Source: DATILI01 sp035476635
GTDB taxonomy: Bacteria; Pseudomonadota; Gammaproteobacteria; Burkholderiales; Burkholderiaceae_C
DNA: 16,438 nucleotides
Direction: 5' to 3'
NCBI GenBank assembly: GCA_035476635.1
Contig: DATILI010000277.1
Span: forward strand, 1-16,438
This document shows, piece after piece, positions 1-5,950 of this stretch. Numbering within the stretch: position 1 is the first letter of the stretch; each line of letters opens with the position of its first letter. Both the position numbers and the translations under genes were made by a program. Under the pieces are notes generated by a model. It was not told the DNA's origin. It saw only the letters and a list, made by a program, of their open reading frames with translations, and did no database searches.

Positions 1-84
1 GTCGACTTCATGCGCTTCATCGCCGCTGTGGCCAGCCGCTATAGCGCGGCCATCGTCACATCGGCCCTGAGGTCACTCCCGTAG
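1..84 (+). CDS. Possible 3' end of an unidentified gene (5' partial)
   Basis: Frame 1 is open from the first base to a TAG at 82-84, giving 27 residues that start VDFMRFIAAV and end ALRSLP. The reading is alanine-rich and high-GC in codon use, as expected of a real gene tail here, but it is too short to identify. It would converge on corA with only nine bases between the two stop codons, and its TAG lies in the loop of a stem-loop at 76-93. It may be a chance open frame. Confidence 0.3.
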   Translation, partial: VDFMRFIAAVASRYSAAIVTSALRSLP

Positions 85-93
85 TCGCGGGAG
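76..93. terminator. Stem-loop between convergent gene ends
   Basis: The arms CTCCCG (76-81) and CGGGAG (88-93) form a perfect 6-bp stem with a 6-base loop. It sits directly beside the corA stop codon and overlaps the stop of the partial rightward frame. On the plus strand it is followed by the moderately T-rich CTATTTA; on the minus strand there is no U tract. At best it is a weak bidirectional terminator. Confidence 0.35.
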
Positions 94-1080
94 CTATTTA
101 AGCCAGCCGCGCTTGCGGAAATACCACATCGGTACCAGCGCACTGGCCACCATGATGGCTAGTGCATAAGGGTAGCCCCATGCCTGCGCCAGCTCGGGCA
201 TGTACTGAAAATTCATGCCGTAGATGCTGGCGATCAGCGTTGGCGGCAGCAGGGCCACGCTGGCCACCGAGAAGATCTTGATGATCTTGTTCTGGTTGAT
301 GTTGATGAAACCGACCGTCGCGTCCATCAGGAAGTTGATCTTGTCGAACAGGAACGCGGTGTGCGAATCCAGCGAGTCGATGTCGCGCAAGATCTGGCGC
401 GCCTCCTCGAACTGCTCGGCGTTCAGCATCTTGCTGCGCATCATGAAGCTCAAGGCGCGGCGCGTATCCATCATGTTGCGGCGAATGCGGCCGTTCAAGT
501 CTTCGTGGCGCGCGATGGCGCCCAGCACCTCGCCGGCGAGCGCATCGGTCACGTCGCCCGCCAATACCTGGCTGCTGACCCTTTCAAGCTGGACATAAAT
601 GCCTTCGAGCGTATCGGCCGAATATTCGGCATCGGCATCGAACAGCTTGAGCAGCACTTCCTTGGCATCTTCGATCAACCCCGGCGCACGGCGCGCGCGC
701 ATGCGCAGCAGCCGAAACACCGGCACGTCTTCGTCGTGAATGGAGAACAGCACGCCGCGGCTCTTGAGCTCGGTGTTGTGCTGGTTCAGGATGAACGCCA
801 CGCGCACCGTGCGCGGCTCCGAGTCGTCGGCGATCAGGAAGTCGCTGCGGATGTGCAGTTCACCGTTGTCTTCCTCGTAAAAGCGCGCCGATTCCTCGAT
901 GTCCTCGGCCATCGCGTCTTCGGGGATCGACAGGCCGTAGTACTGCTTGATCCAGCGCTTTTCCTCGACAGTTGGCGCTTCCAGGTCGACCCAGATCGGC
1001 TGGAATCTGGAGAGCTCTTCCAGCGACTCGATCTCTTCCTGGAAGAGGCGGCCGTTGGCGAGCGTAAAAATGTTGAGCAT
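94..1080 (-). CDS. corA: CorA family magnesium/cobalt transport protein
   Basis: A 328-residue protein, the usual CorA length. CorA proteins form homopentameric inner-membrane channels that take up Mg2+ (also Co2+ and Ni2+). The large N-terminal cytoplasmic part (about 1-265) is acidic and helical. Two membrane segments follow (about 267-287 and 302-320), with the diagnostic YGMN signature (GMN at 288-290) at the end of the first. The C-terminus is short and basic (RKRGWLK), as in the family. The ATG at 1080 has no good Shine-Dalgarno sequence, and the upstream region is occupied by a large inverted repeat (1104-1187), so its promoter was not identified. It is not obviously co-transcribed with the patatin gene upstream, because about 215 bp containing that repeat separates them. 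The family call is firm; the ion preference is inferred from the family. Confidence 0.93.
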   Translation of the reverse strand: MLNIFTLANGRLFQEEIESLEELSRFQPIWVDLEAPTVEEKRWIKQYYGLSIPEDAMAEDIEESARFYEEDNGELHIRSDFLIADDSEPRTVRVAFILNQHNTELKSRGVLFSIHDEDVPVFRLLRMRARRAPGLIEDAKEVLLKLFDADAEYSADTLEGIYVQLERVSSQVLAGDVTDALAGEVLGAIARHEDLNGRIRRNMMDTRRALSFMMRSKMLNAEQFEEARQILRDIDSLDSHTAFLFDKINFLMDATVGFININQNKIIKIFSVASVALLPPTLIASIYGMNFQYMPELAQAWGYPYALAIMVASALVPMWYFRKRGWLK

Positions 1081-1103
1081 GGGCTATTCAATTGAGGCGG
1101 AAT

Positions 1104-1187
1104 TCAATGGGGGTCAGATTCCAATTATTCGGCGGTGTGATGGCAAGACACAGAGCTTTCGAATAATTGGAATCTGACCCCCATTGA
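1104..1187. repeat. Long perfect inverted repeat (REP/MITE-like)
   Basis: The arms 1104-1131 and 1160-1187 are perfect 28-bp reverse complements separated by 28 bases. The left arm contains GGGGGTCAGATTCCAATTAT and the right arm its complement. Repeats built on a GGGTCAGA(T/C)TCC core are common, dispersed elements in betaproteobacteria and are often linked to REP-associated tyrosine transposases. No transposase lies in this window. The element sits between corA and the patatin gene, immediately upstream of corA. Its RNA would fold into a very stable hairpin. Calling it mobile is inference from its form and similarity to known elements. Confidence 0.75.
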
Positions 1188-1217
1188 TGGCGTCTGACCC
1201 AATCAAATTCGAAAGCT
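1154..1217. repeat. Second, overlapping inverted repeat
   Basis: AGCTTTCGAAT (1154-1164) and ATTCGAAAGCT (1207-1217) are perfect 11-bp reverse complements. The left arm overlaps the inner end of the right arm of the larger repeat, and the loop contains a further degenerate copy of the TCTGACCC motif (1193-1200, after the one at 1173-1180). The locus therefore holds about three related half-elements, as if two repeat copies were nested or partly recombined. Confidence 0.6.
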
Positions 1218-1295
1218 ACCAACTAGGGTAGGTTTCCAAGGAGCGCTCTCCAGAGTAAAAGACGGCGGATTATCGCACCGTAGGGGTGACATGCA

Positions 1296-2570
1296 TCAGC
1301 TGAAAAATGCCAGCAGCTGCTCCTTGTTTGCGTAGGCGTCGTGTTCGCCCAGCGCCATGAGGGCCTGCACGAAGCCGGGCTCGAATAGCAGGTAGCTTGC
1401 AACGGCCGCCGCTCCCCCTTTGAGCGCGCCCAGACCGGAGAGCGCATTGCGGGTGGCCGCGGGCAGCTCGTGCCGGTGCTTCTGCGCCAATGCATCCAGC
1501 GACTGGCTGGGCTGGATGGACATCACTTCGACGCCGCGGTAAGGCAGCGCATCGGCCACATCGCGCGGCAACTGCCTCAGCGTGTTGTTCACCCGCTGGG
1601 CCAGTTCCACGTCGGCTTGCAAGGTATCGTGAAAGACGCTTGCCATGGCGTGCCCGGCAATCGCGCCGAGCGAAGGCATGCGGGCATTGGACGGCACCGC
1701 GGCCCCCGTCATGCCGGAGCGCTGCGGCTGGCCGACGCCAACCACCAGCACCTTCTGCGCGCCCAGGTGCAGCGCCGGAGAAAGGGGCGATATCTGGCGC
1801 ATCGAGCCATCGCCGAAAAACTCGCGCCCGCCGTCGACCCACAGCGCGCCGGAAGGAAAGATAAACGGAATGGCGCTGGAAGCCATCAAGTGCTCGATGG
1901 TGATGGGCTGGAATTCGGCGCGGCGCCCAGGCCGATTCCAGGGCCGCACTTGTGCATCGTGCGCCGTGTGGCAGAAAGTCCAGTGCACGCCGCTGGTGTA
2001 GCTGGAAGCCGTGACGGCCAGCACCTCCAGCGTGTGGTTGGCCAGTGCCTGGTCGATGCCGGGCAGCGATATGGCACGGTGCAAGGTATTCACCAGCGGC
2101 ATGTTGTTCAGGATCGCGCCGCTGCGGCGTGCATTGCGCGAGAGGCTCAAGGCCGCAAGCAGCTTGCTCGCGCGGCCCGCCCAATTGACCCAGGGCGAGA
2201 CGTTCAGCTCATAGATGTCGGAAGAGCGCAGCCGGATCCAGAACTGCGCGAGCTGGTCGAAGGCCTTGAGTCCAGAGGTGGCGGAGCCGGCGAGATAGGT
2301 TGCATTCAGCGCCCCGGCCGAGGTGCCCACCAGGATCTGGAACGGGAACCGCTTGGGTGCGTTCGGCTGCAGGTCCAGCATCGATGCCATGGCCTGCAGC
2401 ACGCCGACCTGGTAGGCCGTGCGCGCGCCGCCGCCCATCAGCACGAGCGCGCACAGCGGGCGATCGGGCTTGTAGGTCTGGGCCAGGCCCAGGCTGGTGT
2501 GCAAGACAGTATCAAGGCTCATTGGGCAACCGGTGAACTCCTTGCTTGCATTCTGAAATGTGCGAGCCAA
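1296..2570 (-). CDS. Patatin-like phospholipase family protein
   Basis: A 424-residue patatin-fold lipid acyl hydrolase. Visible family parts, in order: the glycine-rich oxyanion loop GGGAR (46-50), the nucleophile elbow GTSAG with Ser84, and the Asp of the Ser-Asp dyad, best placed at Asp254 in FFGDGS (the nearby DGG at 246-248 is the alternative). Patatins cleave acyl chains from phospholipids or other lipids through this dyad. There is no signal peptide, so it is probably cytoplasmic or membrane-associated. The start is a TTG at 2570, chosen because AGGAG lies eight bases upstream of it. An ATG 16 codons later (2522; protein then begins MSLDTVLHTS) has AAGGAG 15 bases away, which is too far, but its protein start looks more typical. 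The substrate cannot be read from the sequence. Confidence 0.9.
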   Translation of the reverse strand: MARTFQNASKEFTGCPMSLDTVLHTSLGLAQTYKPDRPLCALVLMGGGARTAYQVGVLQAMASMLDLQPNAPKRFPFQILVGTSAGALNATYLAGSATSGLKAFDQLAQFWIRLRSSDIYELNVSPWVNWAGRASKLLAALSLSRNARRSGAILNNMPLVNTLHRAISLPGIDQALANHTLEVLAVTASSYTSGVHWTFCHTAHDAQVRPWNRPGRRAEFQPITIEHLMASSAIPFIFPSGALWVDGGREFFGDGSMRQISPLSPALHLGAQKVLVVGVGQPQRSGMTGAAVPSNARMPSLGAIAGHAMASVFHDTLQADVELAQRVNNTLRQLPRDVADALPYRGVEVMSIQPSQSLDALAQKHRHELPAATRNALSGLGALKGGAAAVASYLLFEPGFVQALMALGEHDAYANKEQLLAFFS

Positions 2571-2768
2571 GTTTCAACTCCTGATAAACCATGTCTATCG
2601 CGCTTAGTTCGCGGCCGCGAGGATGGCCGATAAATTGACCCTCCATGGCGCTCAGCTAACGCCCAGACCAGAAGTCAAGCCCATAAAAATCCCGAATGTT
2701 TTCAGGCACTTGGAGGTGGGGCACGCGCGCAGGTTGCATTTGGCAGCACTCCCGCGCGTGATTGGGGA

Positions 2769-2797
2769 TTGCAATTGCCCGGCATCGGGCGCATAGT
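2769..2797 (+). promoter_or_regulatory. Candidate sigma-70 promoter for hpf
   Basis: TTGCAA (2769-2774, four of six matches to the -35 consensus) is separated by exactly 17 bases from CATAGT (2792-2797, four of six matches to the -10 consensus). Transcription would start near 2804 and give a leader of about 78 bases ahead of hpf. This rests on hexamer matching alone. Confidence 0.4.
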
Positions 2798-2869
2798 GAC
2801 TTGACCTTCAAAGAATCCAAGTTCCCCGGTCGCTGTGAGCCAGGCGACCATTTCAACCCCAGAGAGCAT

Positions 2870-2875
2870 AGGAGG
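2870..2875 (+). promoter_or_regulatory. Ribosome binding site of hpf
   Basis: AGGAGG, a full Shine-Dalgarno match six bases before the ATG at 2882. It decides the start against a longer in-frame reading from 2762 and is much stronger than the sites of most other genes in the window. Confidence 0.85.
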
Positions 2876-2881
2876 CTACTC

Positions 2882-3211
2882 ATGAACTTGACGATCAGCG
2901 GTCACCACCTCGAAGTCACCCCGGCCTTGCGCAATTACGTGACCACCAAGCTCGATCGAATCACCCGGCACTTTGACCAAGTCGTTGATGTCAAGGTTCT
3001 ACTCACCGTGGAGAAGCAAAAGGAAAAGCAGCGAAGGCAACGAGCGGAGTGCAACATCCATGTCAAGGGAAACGACATGTTTGCGGAAAGCTCCCATGCA
3101 GACTTGTATGCAGCCGTCGATGAACTGGTCGACAAGCTCGACCGCCAAGTGGTGCGCCACAAGGACCGGCTGCAGGATCACCACCATGACGCACCAAAGC
3201 GCCTGATGTAA
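2882..3211 (+). CDS. hpf: Ribosome hibernation promoting factor, short form
   Basis: A 109-residue protein of the HPF/YfiA (RaiA) family, which binds the 30S subunit in stationary phase, blocks the mRNA/tRNA path and supports ribosome inactivation or dimerisation. The N-terminus MNLTISGHHLEVTPALRNYV and the basic central helix (KQKEKQRRQRAE) match the family. It ends after the S30AE-type domain, so this is the short form without the dimerising C-terminal domain of long HPF. The ATG at 2882 is chosen because AGGAGG (2870-2875) lies six bases upstream; an in-frame ATG 120 bases earlier adds residues that do not belong to the family. In related bacteria hpf stands with rpoN and the PTS-Ntr genes; here ptsN and hprK follow after a terminator. 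Confidence 0.95.
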   Translation: MNLTISGHHLEVTPALRNYVTTKLDRITRHFDQVVDVKVLLTVEKQKEKQRRQRAECNIHVKGNDMFAESSHADLYAAVDELVDKLDRQVVRHKDRLQDHHHDAPKRLM

Positions 3212-3245
3212 ATAAGTAGCGCCGCAGCAACGCCTGCAGCCAACG

Positions 3246-3275
3246 AAGCCGCCTGGGTTCCCATGCGGCTTTTTT
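3246..3275 (+). terminator. Intrinsic terminator after hpf
   Basis: The arms AAGCCGC (3246-3252) and GCGGCTT (3265-3271) form a perfect 7-bp GC-rich stem around a 12-base loop, and a run of six T (3270-3275) follows. This is a textbook rho-independent terminator. It separates hpf from ptsN, so ptsN needs read-through or its own promoter. Confidence 0.85.
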
Positions 3276-3299
3276 CATGGGCGGCGGCCGGTGCATAAT
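3272..3299 (+). promoter_or_regulatory. Candidate promoter for ptsN-hprK
   Basis: TTTTCA (3272-3277, four of six) and CATAAT (3294-3299, five of six) are spaced by 16 bases. The -35 box would overlap the T-tract of the hpf terminator. A start near 3306 would leave a leader of only about seven bases before the ptsN ATG at 3313, which itself has no Shine-Dalgarno sequence. Hexamer match only. Confidence 0.35.
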
Positions 3300-3312
3300 C
3301 TGCTCCCTGACC

Positions 3313-3780
3313 ATGAATCGACTCGCGTCCATCCTGCCCGCCGCCCAAGTGCTAGTGAGTGTCGATGCCTCCAGCAAGAAACGTGCTTTCGAAGAAGCCG
3401 GCTTGCTGTTCGAGAACCTCCATGGCCTCTCTCGCGCCTTGATCACCGACAGCCTTTTTGCGCGCGAGCGCCTGGGCTCGACGGGCCTGGGCCATGGCGT
3501 GGCCATCCCGCATGGACGCATCAAGGGGCTGAAGGCGCCGATGGCGGCGGTTTTCCAGCTCGCGCACCCCATCGGCTTCGATGCGCCTGATGAAGCGGCG
3601 GTCAGCTTGCTGATTTTCCTGCTCGTTCCGGAAGCGGCAACGCAAAAGCACCTTGAAATCCTTTCGGAAATTGCCGAACTGCTCAGCGACGCGCCGCTGC
3701 GCGAGAAAATCAAGTCCAGCACCGATGCAACCGAGTTGCACCAGCTCATTGCCACCTGGCAATCGGCGCATCCCACGTAA
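3313..3780 (+). CDS. ptsN: PTS IIA-like nitrogen-regulatory protein PtsN (EIIA-Ntr)
   Basis: A 155-residue single-domain EIIA of the fructose/mannitol type. EIIA-Ntr is the output protein of the nitrogen PTS; it is phosphorylated on a histidine by NPr and regulates targets such as potassium transport and sensor kinases without moving sugar. The phosphoacceptor is His67 in the conserved GHGVAIPHGRI segment (60-70). I start at the ATG at 3313 (MNRLASILP), the family-typical beginning; an in-frame ATG at 3277 adds twelve unlikely residues and overlaps the region just after the hpf terminator. hprK follows 30 bases downstream, probably in the same transcript. Confidence 0.93.
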   Translation: MNRLASILPAAQVLVSVDASSKKRAFEEAGLLFENLHGLSRALITDSLFARERLGSTGLGHGVAIPHGRIKGLKAPMAAVFQLAHPIGFDAPDEAAVSLLIFLLVPEAATQKHLEILSEIAELLSDAPLREKIKSSTDATELHQLIATWQSAHPT

Positions 3781-3810
3781 AAACGGTTTCTCTGACGGCC
3801 CGCACCCCCT

Positions 3811-4752
3811 GTGAAACCAACGGTCGTTAGCGCAGACGTCCTGTTTGAAGAGTTCCGCGCTCCGTTCCGCTGGGAGTGGGTCGCCGGCTTGGGCGCCTCC
3901 GAGCGGCGCTTCGACGAAGTCGCTGTGCGCGCGGCCCGCTCCGGCGCGGACCTGGTGGGCTACCTCAACTATATTCATCCCTACCGGGTGCAGATCCTCG
4001 GCGAGCGCGAGGTCGCCTACCTCACCAACGCGACCCCGGAAGACTGCGCGCGTCGTATCTCCCGCATCGTCACGCTCGAGCCGCCGGTGCTGATCCTGGC
4101 CGACGCCCAGGTCGCCCCCGATGCCCTGGTGTCGATGTGCGAGCGGGCGCAGATTCCGATGTTCTCCACGCACGAGTCCTCGGCCTTCGTGATCGATGTG
4201 CTGCGGGCCTACCTGTCCAAGCATTTCGCCGACCGCACCTCGATGCACGGTGTATTCATGGACATCCTGGGCGTGGGCGTGCTGATTACCGGCGAGTCGG
4301 GCCTGGGCAAGAGCGAACTCGGGCTGGAACTGATCTCGCGCGGCAATGGCCTGGTCGCCGACGACGCGGTGGATCTGTACCGCATCAACCAGACCACGAT
4401 CGAGGGCCGCTGCCCGGAGTTGCTTCAAAACCTGCTCGAGGTGCGCGGCATCGGCCTCCTGGACATCCGCGCGATTTTTGGCGAGACCGCGGTGCGCCGC
4501 AAGATGCGCCTGAAGCTGATCGTGCACCTGGTGCGACGCGAAACCCTGGAGCGCGAATACGAGCGCCTGCCCTATGAGCCGCTCACGCAGGAAGTGCTGG
4601 GCATCGCGGTGCGCAAGGTGATCATCCAGGTGGTTGCCGGGCGCAACATCGCCGTGCTGGTCGAGGCCGCGGTGCGCAACACCATCCTGCAGCTACGCGG
4701 CATCGACACCTACCAGGAATTCGTCGAACGCCACCGCAAGGCGATGGAGTAA
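3811..4752 (+). CDS. hprK: HPr kinase/phosphorylase
   Basis: A 313-residue bifunctional HprK, which phosphorylates and dephosphorylates HPr on its regulatory serine. The N-terminal domain covers about 1-130. The C-terminal catalytic domain has a perfect P-loop GESGLGKS (161-168), the VADDAV segment (182-187) and the HprK signature EVRGIGLLDIRAIFG. The start is GTG at 3811; no ATG gives a family-like N-terminus. It follows ptsN by 30 bases. In Proteobacteria hprK usually travels with PTS-Ntr genes, and its role there is metabolic or nitrogen signalling rather than the carbon catabolite control of Firmicutes. No HPr or Enzyme I gene lies in the window. Confidence 0.95.
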   Translation: MKPTVVSADVLFEEFRAPFRWEWVAGLGASERRFDEVAVRAARSGADLVGYLNYIHPYRVQILGEREVAYLTNATPEDCARRISRIVTLEPPVLILADAQVAPDALVSMCERAQIPMFSTHESSAFVIDVLRAYLSKHFADRTSMHGVFMDILGVGVLITGESGLGKSELGLELISRGNGLVADDAVDLYRINQTTIEGRCPELLQNLLEVRGIGLLDIRAIFGETAVRRKMRLKLIVHLVRRETLEREYERLPYEPLTQEVLGIAVRKVIIQVVAGRNIAVLVEAAVRNTILQLRGIDTYQEFVERHRKAME

Positions 4753-4754
4753 CT

Positions 4755-4839
4755 GGCCCCCACGGTCGCTCACTTCGTGTAGCTCCCTGCCCCCCGAGGG
4801 GGGCCGCCTCTACGTGAAATGCGGGCCTTGGGGCGGCCC
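4755..4839. repeat. GC-rich palindromic repeat between convergent hprK and fur
   Basis: The interval holds a perfect hairpin GCCCCCC-GA-GGGGGGC (4789-4804) and a second one, GGGCC (4823-4827) with GGCCC (4835-4839). The first is preceded by a CACGGTCGCTCACTTCGTGTAG segment split around 4761-4782. From general knowledge, this pattern (CCCCC, a short segment, CCCCCGAGGGGG, then CTTGGGGCGGCCC) recurs between convergent genes in Comamonadaceae. It probably acts as a bidirectional transcription stop for hprK and fur, although it lacks U tracts. Confidence 0.6.
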
Positions 4840-4850
4840 TGCGACGAAAC

Positions 4851-5282
4851 CTAACGGCTGCCTGTTGACTTGGCTGCGCAGTCGGCGCACAGGCCGTACA
4901 GCGACATGGCATGGTCCTGCAGGGTCCAGCCCTTGCCCTTGGCAACCATCTGCTGGCGCTTTTCGATTTCGGGGTCGTAGAACTCCTCGACCTTCGCGCA
5001 TGACGTACAGACGAAGTGGTCGTGGTGCTGGCCTTCGTTGAGTTCGTAGACCGCCTTGCCCGACTCGAAATGGCTGCGGCTGAGGATGCCCGCCTGCTCA
5101 AACTGCATCAGCACGCGGTAGACCGTGGCCAGGCCGATATCGGAATGGTCGGTCAGCAGCACGCGGAACACGTCTTCCGCCGTCATGTGGCGCTGCGCGC
5201 CTTTTTGAAAGATCTCGAGGATTTTCAGGCGTGGCAGGGTGGCCTTGAGGCCGGTGCTTTTCAGTTCTTCAATGTTTGCCAT
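4851..5282 (-). CDS. fur: Ferric uptake regulator Fur
   Basis: A 143-residue Fur. With Fe2+ bound, it represses iron-uptake genes by binding AT-rich Fur boxes. The N-terminal winged-helix DNA-binding domain covers about 1-82 (recognition region DIGLATVYRVL). The metal and dimerisation domain has the HHDH motif (86-89). The structural zinc cysteines are Cys92/Cys95 (CTSC) and Cys132/Cys135 (CADC); the numbering nearly coincides with E. coli Fur. The ATG at 5282 gives the standard N-terminus MANIEELKSTGLK. It faces hprK tail to tail and is divergent from bamE across 85 bases. No clear Fur box was recognised in that interval. Confidence 0.96.
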   Translation of the reverse strand: MANIEELKSTGLKATLPRLKILEIFQKGAQRHMTAEDVFRVLLTDHSDIGLATVYRVLMQFEQAGILSRSHFESGKAVYELNEGQHHDHFVCTSCAKVEEFYDPEIEKRQQMVAKGKGWTLQDHAMSLYGLCADCAAKSTGSR

Positions 5283-5332
5283 CTGGGTCTTCCGTACGCC
5301 GGGCAGCCGTCGGGCACCATGGACCCAGCCGC

Positions 5333-5338
5333 TACAAT
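5333..5338 (+). promoter_or_regulatory. Candidate -10 element for bamE
   Basis: TACAAT matches five of six bases of the -10 consensus and lies 30 bases before the chosen bamE start. No convincing -35 hexamer is found at 16-18 bases upstream, so support is partial. It lies in the 85-bp fur/bamE divergent interval. Confidence 0.3.
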
Positions 5339-5367
5339 GGGCCGATCATATCGCCACCGTTTGCCCG

Positions 5368-5931
5368 ATGTCCGCATTTTTCCGCCACAGCACCTTGATG
5401 GGCCCGACCGGTTTGGCGTGCGCCTTGGCCTGCGCCCTGCTGGCAGGCTGCGGCACCGTCAACAATGCGACGACCAAGGTCGTCGGCCTGATAACCCCGT
5501 ACAAGATCGACGTTGTCCAGGGCAATTTCGTTTCCAAAGAGCAGGTCGAAGCCCTGAAGCCGGGCATGAGCCGGGGCCAGGTCCGCGAAGTGCTGGGCAC
5601 GCCACTGCTGGCCAGCGTGTTCCACGCCAACCGCTGGGATTACGTCTTCACCTTCAAGCGCCAGGGCGTGGAACCGCAGTCGCGCAAGCTTGCATTGTTT
5701 TTCAAGGATGACGCGCTCGAGCGCTTCGAAGGCGACGAAATGCCGAGCGAAGCCGAGTTCGTCGCGCAGCTCGACGCGGGGCGCAAGGCCGGCAAGGTTC
5801 CGGTGCTGGACGCGTCCGAGGAAAGCCTCAAGCAGTTCCCGCCGCCTGCGAAGCCCGCCACCGCTGCCGCGCAACCGCCGGCCGCGCCCCTGCCGGCAAG
5901 CTACCCGCCGCTGGAAACGCCTAACCGTTGA
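5368..5931 (+). CDS. bamE: Outer membrane protein assembly factor BamE (SmpA/OmlA lipoprotein)
   Basis: A 187-residue lipoprotein of the BAM complex, which folds beta-barrel proteins into the outer membrane. The signal peptide ends in a lipobox LAGC with Cys28 as the lipidated residue. The mature part begins with the family block YKIDVVQGNFVSKEQVEALK and continues with PGMSRGQVREVLGTP and NRWDYVF, all diagnostic of BamE. The C-terminus (about 150-187) is an Ala/Pro-rich extension that the short E. coli protein lacks. The ATG at 5368 is chosen to give a normal-length signal peptide; a second ATG ten codons later is possible, and the open frame extends upstream to 5239 without support. No Shine-Dalgarno sequence is obvious. 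dapB follows 19 bases downstream. Confidence 0.93.
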   Translation: MSAFFRHSTLMGPTGLACALACALLAGCGTVNNATTKVVGLITPYKIDVVQGNFVSKEQVEALKPGMSRGQVREVLGTPLLASVFHANRWDYVFTFKRQGVEPQSRKLALFFKDDALERFEGDEMPSEAEFVAQLDAGRKAGKVPVLDASEESLKQFPPPAKPATAAAQPPAAPLPASYPPLETPNR

Positions 5932-5950
5932 TCGCCGGGAACCGCGCCGC

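Larger units (their letters stand above)
2571..2881. other. Divergent intergenic region between the patatin gene and hpf
   Basis: These 311 bases hold the upstream regions of the leftward patatin gene and the rightward hpf. I see a candidate promoter for hpf (2769-2797) and a strong ribosome binding site just before hpf. On the minus strand there is a TTGACT hexamer (about 2677-2682) without a matching -10 box. No gene is convincing here. In many betaproteobacteria rpoN lies directly upstream of hpf; it is absent from this interval. Confidence 0.6.

Noticed and set aside
2741..2756. Sigma-54-like sequence TGGCAGCACTCCCGCG upstream of hpf
   Set aside because: The GG and GC dinucleotides have the right spacing, but the -12 half (CCGC) lacks the TTGC form. 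A sigma-70 match is available closer to the gene.
2762..2881. N-terminal extension of hpf from an upstream ATG
   Set aside because: The 40 extra residues do not match the family, while AGGAGG stands at the right distance from the ATG at 2882.
2656..2883. 75-codon minus-strand frame between the patatin gene and hpf
   Set aside because: It covers the hpf promoter and ribosome binding region, has no start signal and no recognisable family.
3352..4527. 391-codon minus-strand open frame across ptsN and hprK
   Set aside because: Both plus-strand genes show full family motifs; the minus frame is a GC-driven shadow.
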